A stretch of 8,678 nt of DNA from Myxococcales bacterium (GCA_021783935.1 JAJXTK010000247.1:1-8678); one strand, 5' to 3'. Shown: positions 1 through 6,364, counted from the first letter of the stretch. Numbers and translations: made by a program. Notes: generated by a model not told the origin, from the letters alone.

Positions 1-1495
1 AAGGGAGCGTCGCGCCGACGGGGGCGTCGGACGGGGCGGCGGGGGTCACCGGGGGGACCGCCGCGTGCGTGATGACGTCGCGAAGCGCGTTCGGCGAGAT
101 GCGGATCGCGGTCGCCTTCGGGGACGGGACGTCGTTGGTGGCCTTGGTCTGCGAGAGCGGGATCGGCTCCGGGGCCGGCTGCGCCTCGACGGAGACCTTG
201 CGCTCGGTGCTCGGCGCGGCCGGCTTCGCCGCGAGCACCGGCTCGCTCGCCTGCTCCAGCGCGGCCAGCGCGAGATCGATCGCGCTGTCGGACTTCGCCC
301 CCTTCACGGCGGGCGCCTCGGGCGCGGGCCTCGGCCTCGCGGGCTCGGGCTCCCTCGCCGCCACCGGCTCCACGACGACCGGCGCGTCGCGGGGCGGGGC
401 GACGGGCTGCGGCGCGAGGTGCGCCACCTGCATCGAGGCCGACGGCGGCACGATCTCCTCGGCCTTGGCCGACGGGAAATTGCCCGACTTGTTCTCCCCC
501 TCGGGCCCCGGCACCACCGCGTGCTCGTCGTTCGACTGCGCGCCCGCGGGCACCAGGAGCCCCTCGAAATAGAGCTTCGATATCGTCGAGAGCGTCGAGA
601 GGTCCTCGAACGGCGAGGCGTCGACCAGCTCCAGGATCGTGCGGTGCCCGTCGACCAGCCGCAGGATGCCGTTCAGCTCGTCCGGGATCTCGCCGAGCCG
701 CTCGAGCAGCACCGTGCGCTCCACCTCGAACACCGAGCTCAGCGGCGGCAGCTGCTCGAGCAGGCGCCCCCACTCGTCCACGCGCCGCATGCCCTCCATC
801 AGCAGCGCCTGCGTCGACGTCGCGATCGTCGGCTCGCGCGTCACGCTCGAGGCCGGCCCGAACTCGACCTCGAAGTTGCCGTTGCTCCAGATCAGCGTGC
901 GGTAGACCGCCTCTTCCCCCTCCAGCTTGCCGAGCTGCGCGTCGACCACGTGACCGTCGCGAAACCAGAGCGTCGCCGTGTGCGCGCCGTTCTCGAGCGT
1001 CGCCGTCCCGCTCTTGCGCGAGATCTCGATCGTCTGCAGCAAGTCGACGACCGCCATGTCCTCGATCGAGCCCGAAAAGCGCGTGCGCCCCCCGCCGCGC
1101 ACGCTCGCGAGCCGCTCCTGCGAGCGCTTCGAGAGCAGCAGGCTCACGCGCGTCAAGAGCTCGCGCACGAAGATCGGCTTCGTGAGGTAGTCCTCGACCC
1201 CGAGCTCGAGGCCGCGGACCTTGTCCTCGATCGACTTGTCGCTCGCGAGGAAGACCACCGGGATGGTCGACCAGTCCGGGTGCTCCTTGAGCCTGCGAAC
1301 CAGCTGAAAGCCGTCGCCCCCCTGGAGGCGCGTCTCCGTCAGGATGAGGTCGGGCGTGGCGACGTCGACGAGATCCAGCGCGTCGGCGGCCGAGTGGGCC
1401 GTGGTCACGCTGTACCCGGCCTTCTTCAGGCTGACTTCGAGGACGCGCGTCCCCTTGGGGTCGCTGTCCACGAGGAGGAGCTGCTGCTTGGCCAA
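1..1495 (-). CDS. Response-regulator-like protein: degenerate receiver + DUF4388 (PATAN) domain, 3' end outside window
   Basis: About 498 residues are visible; the stop lies beyond the left edge. Residues 5-120 form a CheY-like receiver (LLLVDSDP at 6-13, PDLILTE at 48-54, the conserved Lys at K106 in TKP). The phospho-acceptor position is Glu54 instead of Asp, the usual Thr/Ser is Ala84, and the acidic pocket reads D10-S11-D12, so ordinary phosphorylation is doubtful. Residues 140-212 match DUF4388/PATAN (starting FSGSIEDM, ending NFEVEF). A helical part (DEWGRLLEQLPPL, then LSTISKLYFEGLL) runs to about residue 320. After that comes a Pro/Ala-rich, probably disordered linker. A TTG start is chosen because an in-frame TGA lies eight codons upstream and related proteins, as I recall them, begin MAKQQLLLVD. 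No clear Shine-Dalgarno is visible. Such proteins are common in myxobacteria and are thought to be cytoplasmic signalling or scaffold proteins; the exact role is unknown. Confidence 0.9.
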   Translation of the reverse strand, partial: MAKQQLLLVDSDPKGTRVLEVSLKKAGYSVTTAHSAADALDLVDVATPDLILTETRLQGGDGFQLVRRLKEHPDWSTIPVVFLASDKSIEDKVRGLELGVEDYLTKPIFVRELLTRVSLLLSKRSQERLASVRGGGRTRFSGSIEDMAVVDLLQTIEISRKSGTATLENGAHTATLWFRDGHVVDAQLGKLEGEEAVYRTLIWSNGNFEVEFGPASSVTREPTIATSTQALLMEGMRRVDEWGRLLEQLPPLSSVFEVERTVLLERLGEIPDELNGILRLVDGHRTILELVDASPFEDLSTLSTISKLYFEGLLVPAGAQSNDEHAVVPGPEGENKSGNFPSAKAEEIVPPSASMQVAHLAPQPVAPPRDAPVVVEPVAAREPEPARPRPAPEAPAVKGAKSDSAIDLALAALEQASEPVLAAKPAAPSTERKVSVEAQPAPEPIPLSQTKATNDVPSPKATAIRISPNALRDVITHAAVPPVTPAAPSDAPVGATLP

Positions 1496-1587
1496 GGTTG
1501 GCGAAGGTTGGGCGGCACCTCACGCGGGGTCAAGCATGTTGCGGGCCGGCGGCACCGTCCTCGCGAGCGGAGCAGCTCAGCGCCCTG

Positions 1588-1655
1588 GAGAACCTCACCC
1601 CCCTGGCCGCCGGCGAGAACCTCTTCCGCCCCCAGAGAACCTCACCCCCCCGGCC
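1588..1655. repeat. Short direct repeats, GAGAACCTC family
   Basis: A 21-nt sequence beginning GAGAACCTCACCCCCC occurs at 1588-1608 and again at 1635-1655 with a single T/C difference near its end. A third, shorter copy (GAGAACCTC only) sits at 1615-1623. Spacings between starts are 27 and 20 nt. The second long copy runs directly into the hairpin at 1654-1682. The pattern resembles a dispersed intergenic repeat with partial duplication; binding sites for a regulator are an alternative. Confidence 0.75.
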
Positions 1656-1682
1656 CCCCTCTCCCTCATCGGGCGAGGGGGG
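1654..1682. repeat. GC-rich inverted repeat (REP-like hairpin)
   Basis: Twelve bases on each side (1654-1665 and 1671-1682) pair with one mismatch (T1662/C1674) around a 5-nt TCATC loop. An alternative stem pairs CTCCCTCA (1661-1668) with TGAGGGAG (1687-1694). The hairpin begins 42 nt past the Uma2 stop on the minus strand, so it could help end transcription or protect the 3' end. There is no following U-run on either strand, so it is not a classical intrinsic terminator. A REP-type dispersed element is at least as likely. Confidence 0.65.
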
Positions 1683-1723
1683 AGCGTGAGGGAGGCCGAA
1701 CGGAGCCCGCGCGAAAATCCTCC

Positions 1724-2554
1724 CTAGCCCAACCCCTCCTCCACGCTCCCGGCCACCGCGAGCCGCCGGAGCCATCCGCGGAGCCGCTCGAGGTCCTGCT
1801 CGTCCGAGATCCGCGCACGCTGCTCCTCGCCGAGCGACAGCCCTCGAGCCTCGACCAGATCGAGAATCGCTCGCGCCGCAGCCCGACGCTCTCCCTGCTC
1901 GCGCCCCTGCTCGCGCCCTTCCTCGCGCCCTTCCTCGCGCCCTTCCTCGCGCCCTTCCTCGCGCACGGCCGCGAGCCCGTCGTACCCCTTGCGCTGCAGC
2001 AGATTCCGCAACGCGACCTCGTGCGCGGCGTCACGGTCGAACAGCGCGTCCACGACGACCGGGTTCTGAAGAACGCCGGGCGCATCGAGCGACGCGCCGC
2101 TCGCGACGATGCGCACCGTCTTGCCGCGCTCGTAGACCTCCACGCGCCGAGGCCCCGCGAGCCGCGCGACCCACACGTAGCGCGTCCCTGCCTCGAGCAG
2201 GTCGGCGATCTTGCTCTGCAGCGAGTCTTCGTCCTGCCCCGTGTCGGCGTACTCGATCGCGAGCGCGGGCGCGCCCGGGCCCCATCCCGGACGGTCGCTC
2301 ACGTTCCCGATCGCGATGTCCGGCGCCCGCAGCGTGCCAGGCGACGGCGAGAACCCCGCGTCCACCCCCGCGTCCTCGACCTTCGGGTCGGTCGCGACCG
2401 CCTCGCCGCCGAACAAGTTCGCGCGAGCCCCGCGATGGCCCGTCGGCGCGCAGTAGATGGGGTGCCCGTCGGAGAGCTCGTAGCGATCGTCGGGGCTCAG
2501 CTGATCGGCGCGAAACGGCCCCTGCGAAGAGTGGCGAGGTCCCGTGGGCGGCAT
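1724..2554 (-). CDS. Uma2-family (DUF820) PD-(D/E)xK-fold protein with GREE repeat tail
   Basis: 276 residues, starting MPPTGPRHSS. The pattern APDIAI (Asp79), IEYAD (Glu101) and LQSKIADLLEAGTRYVWV (Lys115, Trp near the end) is the Uma2 signature, a restriction-endonuclease-like fold whose Asp, Glu and Lys would bind metal. Biological function of Uma2 proteins is mostly unknown. Residues about 197-220 are tetrapeptide repeats (REEG, then REQG), encoded by six 12-nt units. A final 55-residue module (ARAILDLVEARGL to the end) is 54 % identical to the tail of the Rpn-like protein at 3984-4901. An in-frame ATG exists at 2650, but the extra 32 residues look random and unlike the family, so the ATG at 2554 is preferred. 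There is no Shine-Dalgarno; a TACGCT box 6 nt upstream suggests a leaderless mRNA. The gene is divergent from the adenosine deaminase gene. Confidence 0.85.
   Translation of the reverse strand: MPPTGPRHSSQGPFRADQLSPDDRYELSDGHPIYCAPTGHRGARANLFGGEAVATDPKVEDAGVDAGFSPSPGTLRAPDIAIGNVSDRPGWGPGAPALAIEYADTGQDEDSLQSKIADLLEAGTRYVWVARLAGPRRVEVYERGKTVRIVASGASLDAPGVLQNPVVVDALFDRDAAHEVALRNLLQRKGYDGLAAVREEGREEGREEGREEGREQGREQGERRAAARAILDLVEARGLSLGEEQRARISDEQDLERLRGWLRRLAVAGSVEEGLG
1894..1965 (-). repeat. Six 12-nt tandem repeats inside the Uma2-type gene
   Basis: Six consecutive 12-nt units. On the plus strand the first two read CCTGCTCGCGCC and the other four CTTCCTCGCGCC, the last ending in A. On the coding strand they give G-R-E-E/Q tetrapeptides. 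The unit is a multiple of three, so slippage would change length without breaking the frame. The charged period-4 peptide probably forms an extended helix or flexible spacer between the nuclease-like domain and the shared tail. Confidence 0.9.
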
Positions 2555-2662
2555 CGAGATAGCGTAGCACGCGGCCCTCGCGTCCGAGCCGTGCGCCCGT
2601 TGGGCAGCGCGAGACGAGCTGCCGAGCGTGACGCCGCCCCGCGCCTGCACTAAAGGTCGTCC
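2555..2662. other. Divergent intergenic region between the Uma2-type gene and adenosine deaminase
   Basis: This 108-nt spacer must hold the start signals of both flanking genes. On the plus side, AAAGG at 2652-2656 is a good Shine-Dalgarno, 6 nt before the deaminase ATG. On the minus side the only promoter-like element I see is TACGCT (2566-2561). Confidence 0.6.
2561..2566 (-). promoter_or_regulatory. Possible -10 box (TACGCT) for a leaderless Uma2-type mRNA
   Basis: TACGCT fits the TAnnnT core of a -10 element and ends 6 nt before the ATG at 2554. That would place transcription start at or next to the start codon. No good -35 match is seen at the expected distance, so this is weak. Confidence 0.25.
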
Positions 2663-3814
2663 ATGTCACAGCAAGGCCAGGCATCGCGCCTCCCCCTGAG
2701 CTTCATCGAGAAGCTCCCCAAGACCGACCTCCACGTCCACCTCGACGGTTCGCTGCGCCTCGAGACGATCCTGGAGCTCGCGGCCCAGCAGCGCATCGAG
2801 CTCCCCTCCGACTCGGCCGACGGGCTGCGCAAGGTCATGCACGTCGGCGAGAACTGCAGCTCGCTCGTCGAGTACCTCAAGGCCTTCGACGTCACGCTCA
2901 AGGTCATGCAGACCGAGGCGTCGCTCACCCGCATCGCCTACGAGCTCGCCGAGGACGCCGCCGCCGAGAACGTCCGGTACATGGAGGTGCGCTACGCGCC
3001 GATGCTGCACACGCGCCTCGGGCTCAAGCTCACGAGCGTCGTCGAGGCGGTGCTCGAGGGGCTGCGCGCCGCCGAGAAGGACCACGGCATCGAGTCGAAC
3101 ATCATCATCTGCGGCATCCGCAACATCTCCCCCGAGTCGTCGCTCGAGATGGCCGAGCTCGCCGTCGCCTACAAGAACCGCGGCGTCGTCGGCTTCGATC
3201 TCGCCGGCGGCGAAGACGGCCACCCCGCCAAGCACCACAAGTCGGCCTTCCAGCTGGTGCGCGACAACAACATCAACACGACGATCCACGCCGGCGAGGC
3301 CTACGGCCCCGAGTCGATCGCGCAGGCGATCCACGTCTGCGGCGCCCACCGCATCGGCCACGGCTGCCGGCTGCGCGAGAACGGCGACCTGCTCCATTAC
3401 GTCAACGACCACCGCATCCCGCTCGAGATGTGCCCGTCGTCGAACGTGCAGACCGGCGCCGTGCGCGATCTGCGCTCGCACCCGCTGAAGTTCTACTCGG
3501 ACCTCGGCCTGCGCGTGACGGTCAACACCGACAATCGCCTCATCACCGACACGACCGTCTCCAAGGAGCTCTGGCTCGCCCACTCCGAGATGGGCTTCGA
3601 GCTGCGCGACCTGAAGCAGATGATCATGGCCGGCTTCAAGAGCTCGTTCCTCCCCTTCCACGTCAAGCAGGAGTACCTGCGCCGCGTGAACGCAGAGCTC
3701 GGCCGCTTCCACGACGACGGCACCGTCAGCGAAGACACGACCCCGTCGGGCGGCCACGGCTCGAGGCACGAGCGCGCGGCGCTGCCGGTCGAGACGCATA
3801 GCCACGCGACCTGA
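2663..3814 (+). CDS. add: Adenosine deaminase
   Basis: 383 residues; hydrolytic deamination of (deoxy)adenosine to (deoxy)inosine plus ammonia, cytoplasmic purine salvage. All the Zn and catalytic residues expected for the metallo-dependent hydrolase fold are visible: H24 and H26 in DLHVHLDGS, H209 and E212 in HAGE, H229-RIGHG with H233, and D290 in VNTDN. The H209-H233 and H209-D290 spacings (24 and 81) equal those of mouse ADA (H214, H238, D295). The motif GFDLAGGE is typical of adenosine rather than adenine deaminases. The residue after the Zn-binding Asp is Asn291, where mouse ADA has Asp296; as I recall, this occurs in other bacterial ADAs. The last 30 or so residues (after GRFHDDGT) are polar, His-containing and probably disordered. 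The ATG follows AAAGG by 6 nt. The gene appears monocistronic, between two minus-strand nuclease-fold genes. Confidence 0.95.
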   Translation: MSQQGQASRLPLSFIEKLPKTDLHVHLDGSLRLETILELAAQQRIELPSDSADGLRKVMHVGENCSSLVEYLKAFDVTLKVMQTEASLTRIAYELAEDAAAENVRYMEVRYAPMLHTRLGLKLTSVVEAVLEGLRAAEKDHGIESNIIICGIRNISPESSLEMAELAVAYKNRGVVGFDLAGGEDGHPAKHHKSAFQLVRDNNINTTIHAGEAYGPESIAQAIHVCGAHRIGHGCRLRENGDLLHYVNDHRIPLEMCPSSNVQTGAVRDLRSHPLKFYSDLGLRVTVNTDNRLITDTTVSKELWLAHSEMGFELRDLKQMIMAGFKSSFLPFHVKQEYLRRVNAELGRFHDDGTVSEDTTPSGGHGSRHERAALPVETHSHAT

Positions 3815-3983
3815 GCACCGCGTCGACCCGGCCCGAGAGCGCTGACCATCGGTCTCAGCTTCGCCCTCGACGCCGGGCGCTGTTCACGACCGCGGTCGAG
3901 TCCGGAGCCTCGACGGCGATGCGCCCGGAGCGACACCACGATCGGCGCCTGCACCGCCGCGCGCGTTCGAGCCGGTCGCGGCG
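3815..3983. other. Convergent intergenic region
   Basis: 169 nt between the ends of the deaminase gene (plus) and the Rpn-like gene (minus). I see no gene. It contains the inverted repeats described at 3873-3928 and a weaker bulged hairpin around 3844-3858 (CTGACC, loop ATC, GGT-CT-CAG). Confidence 0.6.
3873..3928. terminator. Possible bidirectional terminator or structured element
   Basis: CCGGGCGC (3873-3880) and GCGCCCGG (3921-3928) form a perfect 8-bp inverted repeat around a 40-nt loop. Inside the loop lies the perfect 12-nt palindrome CGACCGCGGTCG (3887-3898). The position between two convergent genes suits a shared termination region. There are no T-runs and the loop is long, so this is tentative; in such GC-rich DNA some palindromes arise by chance. 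Confidence 0.3.
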
Positions 3984-4901
3984 TCAGCCGAGCAGGTCGT
4001 CCACGCTCGCGGCGACGACGGCCCTCCGATGCCACGCTTGCAGCACGTGCGGGTCACCCTCGCAGGCGATGCGCGCGCGCTGATCGTCGGTCACGGGGAG
4101 GCCCCGCGCCTCGAGCACGTCGAGGACGGCGCGCGCGAGCGTCTCCCGGCTTCCGCGCTCGATCCCGCGCTCGATCCCGCGCTCGATCCCGCGCTCCATC
4201 CCGCGCTCCATCCCGCGCTCCATCCCCTCGGCCAAGCCGAGGTCGTAGCCATAGTCGACGAGGTCCTCGATGATGACGGGCTGCATGTTGGCTCTCTGCA
4301 TGGCGCGCACGAGTTCAGGGTAGCGCCCGCGCGAGAGCGCGGCCACCGCGGCCATGGCGGGCTCGAGTGGGCTCGCGCCGGCGCGCGCGAGCGCCGAGAC
4401 CACGCGATCGAGCATCGTTTCGAGCGACAGCGCCCCGAGCTGCGCGGCGGGCGCGAAGCAGGCGGTCTCGGGCGCCTCGAGGAGCGTGACGGCGTCGAGC
4501 TCGCCGAGCACGAAGGTCGTGATCGCGACGGTGACGTCGCCGCGGCGCACCGTGGGGGCGCGCTGCGAGGCGGCCGGCGGGCGCAGCCACACGGCGCAGC
4601 TGCGCACGCGGCGATCGGGGTGTCGCAAGGCGAGCGCGAGGTGATAGCCGAAGATGCGATCGGCGAAGTCGGGGTCGCGGTATCCCTGGCACTCGACGTG
4701 GAGCAGCGACGGCGCGCCGACGCGGGCGACGAAGTCGGCCTCGCGCGGGTGGGGTGGGAGATCGAGGTTGGGGTCGTCGAGGGCGACGATCTCGTCGTCG
4801 TCGGCGACGATCAGCGCCGGGGCGAGGCGGTGAACGAGCGCGAGGATCGAGCGGGGCGACGCCCGCGCGAGGGCGCGGAAGGCGCGGTCGGAGGAGGCCA
4901 T
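3984..4901 (-). CDS. Rpn-like / PD-(D/E)xK-fold protein with GMER/GIER repeats
   Basis: 305 residues. The N-terminal part resembles the Rpn (recombination-promoting nuclease/putative transposase) and related cyanobacterial and myxobacterial PD-(D/E)xK families: READFV (Asp56), LLHVECQ (Glu70, Gln72), then DRIFGYHLAL with the Arg and Tyr seen in that family. Gln in place of the catalytic Lys is common there. Residues 226-249 are three GMER then three GIER tetrapeptides, from six 12-nt repeats. The C-terminal 50 residues (ARAVLDVLEARGL to the end) match the tail of the Uma2-type protein at 1724-2554, although the catalytic modules are not recognisably related. The ATG at 4901 is used because the MASSDRAFRAL start fits the family length; no Shine-Dalgarno is evident. 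It is probably a DNA-binding or DNA-cleaving protein, but activity and role are unknown. It converges with the deaminase gene. Confidence 0.8.
   Translation of the reverse strand: MASSDRAFRALARASPRSILALVHRLAPALIVADDDEIVALDDPNLDLPPHPREADFVARVGAPSLLHVECQGYRDPDFADRIFGYHLALALRHPDRRVRSCAVWLRPPAASQRAPTVRRGDVTVAITTFVLGELDAVTLLEAPETACFAPAAQLGALSLETMLDRVVSALARAGASPLEPAMAAVAALSRGRYPELVRAMQRANMQPVIIEDLVDYGYDLGLAEGMERGMERGMERGIERGIERGIERGSRETLARAVLDVLEARGLPVTDDQRARIACEGDPHVLQAWHRRAVVAASVDDLLG
4155..4226 (-). repeat. Six 12-nt tandem repeats inside the Rpn-like gene
   Basis: On the plus strand, three copies of GCGCTCGATCCC (4155-4190) are followed by three of GCGCTCCATCCC (4191-4226). On the coding strand this gives GMER three times, then GIER three times. 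Copies within each block are identical and the blocks differ by one base (ATG versus ATC), which points to recent in-frame duplication. Copy number and total length (six, 72 nt) equal those of the array in the Uma2-type gene. Confidence 0.92.
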
Positions 4902-5296
4902 CGCGCGACCGTGCTCGCACGCGGCGTGCCGCGTTGATCGGACGCGAATTCGCCTGGACTCGCGGCCTTGCAGACCGGCGACGCCGGCGGACCGCCGGCG
5001 GACCGCCGGAGCCGATGCCGTGGCCGGTGCCGGTGCCGGTGCCGTGGCCGGTGCCGGTGCCGTGGCCGGTGCCGATGCCGTGGCCGGTGCCGATGCCAGT
5101 GCCGATGCCGGTGCCGATGCCGATGCCGGAGCCGATGCCGGTGCCGTGGCCGGTGCCGATGCCGTGGCCGGAGCCGACGCCGACGCCGACGCCGACGCCG
5201 ATGCCGCAACCGCTGCCGCCGCCGCTTCCGCTGCCGCTGCCGAAGCCCCCCCTCGCCTCCGTCATCCACGCCGGGCCCCCGACGCCCAAATCCCCC
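4902..5296. other. Gene-poor region between the Rpn-like and aminotransferase genes
   Basis: 395 nt without a convincing gene. The part next to the Rpn-like start (4902-4980) should hold its promoter, but no clear boxes were found. Bases 4981-5010 carry an imperfect 11-nt repeat (CCGCCGGCGGA at 4992-5002, a one-mismatch copy before it and a shortened copy after). A hexanucleotide array fills 5011-5244. Open frames crossing the array on both strands run on, out of frame, into the neighbouring genes. A frame from ATG 5269 (minus) encodes a Gly-X repeat but ends only at 4315, inside the Rpn-like gene. Confidence 0.6.
5011..5244. repeat. 39-copy imperfect hexanucleotide array (GCCGNN)
   Basis: Thirty-nine consecutive hexamers of the form GCCGNN, with only three departures from GCCG (GCCAGT, ACCGCT, TCCGCT). 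The main variants are GCCGGT, GCCGAT, GCCGTG, GCCGGA and GCCGAC. An 18-nt higher-order unit, GCCGTG-GCCGGT-GCCGAT, occurs three times (starting at 5059, 5077 and 5143), and GCCGAC is repeated four times in a row (5173-5196). On the minus strand the array reads Gly-X with X mostly Thr, Ile, His, Val or Ser; on the plus strand it reads Pro-X. Slippage-driven expansion is likely. Confidence 0.95.
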
Positions 5297-6364
5297 TCAG
5301 CCCATCGCCCGCGCCACCGCCTCGATCGCCTCAGCCCGCACCGGCAACGCCACCACGCTCCGCGCCGCGCGATCCGCCTCCGGCATCGGCGCCCGCCACG
5401 CCGCCAACGCCGGCTGCTCGGTGAGGCTCCGCGCGTAGTACACCGCAGTCTCGACGCCGGCCCCCGCGAGCCGATCGCGGAGCGCGTCGCGATCCCCGGC
5501 CGCGCGCACCACGTAGGGGTTGTACGTGTCGTCCGCCGACAGCCGCGGCAGCTCCAGCGGCGCCCCCGCCAGCGCCTCCGCGTACGCGCGTGCGATCGCG
5601 CGACGCGCCTCGAGCACCGCCGGCAAGCGCCGGAGCTTCACGCGCAGCAGCGCCGCCTGCAGCTCGTCGAGCCGAAAATTGCCGCCGATCTCCGCGAAAT
5701 CGTCCCGCGACGTCGCGCCGTGCACCCGCAGCGAGCGCGCCCGCGCCGCGAGCGACGCGTCGTTCGTCGTCACGAGCCCCCCGTCGCCGAGCGCGCCCAA
5801 CGTCTTGGTCGGGAAGAACGAGAACGCCGCGATGCGCCCGAGCCCCCCCGCGTGCCGACCGCCGCTGCGCGCCCCGATCGCCTGCGCGGCGTCCTCCACG
5901 ATCGCGACGCCGCGCGCGGCCGCCATCGCCTCGATCGGCCCGAGCTCCACGCACCGCCCGAACAGGTGCACCGCGACGATCGCCCGCGTGCGCGGGCCGA
6001 TCGCCGTAGCCGCGCGCGCCGGGTCGAGGTGGAACGACGTCGGCTCGATGTCGACGAACACCGGCGTCGCCCCGACGCGCACGACGGCCTCCGGCGTCGC
6101 CACGAACCCGAACGCCGGCACGATCACCTCGTCGCCGGCGCCGATGCCGAGCGCCATCAGCGACACGATCAGCGCGTCCGTCCCCGACGACACGCCGACC
6201 GCGTGCGCAACGCCCAGAAATCGGGCGATCTCGTGCTCGAACGCCTCGACCTCGGCCCCGAGCACGTAGCGACCTGACGCGATGACGCGCGCCGCGGCCT
6301 CCTCGAGCTCACGGGCGAGCGCGGCGTCGGGGCGCAGATCGAGGAACGGGATGCGCTCAGCCAC
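5297..6364 (-). CDS. DegT/DnrJ/EryC1/StrS (WbpE-like) PLP-dependent sugar aminotransferase
   Basis: 355 residues, close to WbpE (about 359). It transfers an amino group, usually from glutamate, to a keto-sugar nucleotide in the cytoplasm. Visible landmarks: IPFLDLR start, SSGTDAL (phosphate-binding loop), EVIVPAFGFVAT, VEDAAQA with Asp158 for the PLP ring nitrogen and Gln161, and SFFPTKTLGALGDGG with Lys187 as the PLP Schiff-base lysine. GNFRLDELQAALL and YNPYVVR are also family-typical. The start is GTG, preceded by GGAG with 7-nt spacing (6375-6372). It overlaps the stop of the acetyltransferase gene by 8 nt, implying translational coupling. Together with that gene and the oxidoreductase it fits the WbpB-WbpE-WbpD route, where it would aminate C3 of a UDP-3-keto-HexNAc uronate; other 3- or 4-keto sugars cannot be excluded. 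It is the last gene of the operon. Confidence 0.9.
   Translation of the reverse strand: MAERIPFLDLRPDAALARELEEAAARVIASGRYVLGAEVEAFEHEIARFLGVAHAVGVSSGTDALIVSLMALGIGAGDEVIVPAFGFVATPEAVVRVGATPVFVDIEPTSFHLDPARAATAIGPRTRAIVAVHLFGRCVELGPIEAMAAARGVAIVEDAAQAIGARSGGRHAGGLGRIAAFSFFPTKTLGALGDGGLVTTNDASLAARARSLRVHGATSRDDFAEIGGNFRLDELQAALLRVKLRRLPAVLEARRAIARAYAEALAGAPLELPRLSADDTYNPYVVRAAGDRDALRDRLAGAGVETAVYYARSLTEQPALAAWRAPMPEADRAARSVVALPVRAEAIEAVARAMG

Larger units (their letters stand above)
1496..1723. other. Intergenic region with short direct repeats and a GC hairpin
   Basis: This 228-nt spacer lies downstream of the Uma2-type gene and upstream of the receiver-DUF4388 gene, both on the minus strand. 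I see no credible gene in it. It is rich in C-runs on the plus strand. It holds three copies of GAGAACCTC (1588, 1615 and 1635) and an inverted repeat at 1654-1682, both listed separately. The promoter of the receiver-DUF4388 gene should lie here, but I could not pick out convincing -35/-10 boxes. Confidence 0.7.

Noticed and set aside
2555..2650. N-terminal extension of the Uma2-type protein to an ATG at 2650
   Set aside because: The extra 32 residues are low-complexity and not family-like, and they would use up nearly the whole divergent promoter region.
65..2653. An 862-codon open frame on the plus strand and similar long antisense frames (for example 4754-6277 plus and 2666-3805 minus)
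   Set aside because: They are Arg/Leu/His-rich shadows of genes on the other strand, produced by high GC at third codon positions, and match no family.
2663..3814. RADAR-type anti-phage adenosine deaminase
   Set aside because: The RADAR deaminase is much larger and is paired with an ATPase; this is a normal-length nucleoside deaminase and no ATPase lies nearby.
1724..4901. Insertion sequence or composite transposon formed by the Uma2-type and Rpn-like genes around the deaminase
   Set aside because: Both genes face the same way, no terminal inverted repeats or target duplications were seen, and the only shared sequence is the protein tail.
5011..5244. CRISPR array
   Set aside because: Units are contiguous 6-mers without spacers and no cas genes are present.
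4811..5269. Arg/His-repeat and Gly-X open frames on the minus strand across the hexamer array
   Set aside because: They are just different frames of the GCCGNN repeat and run out of frame into the Rpn-like gene, with no sensible end.
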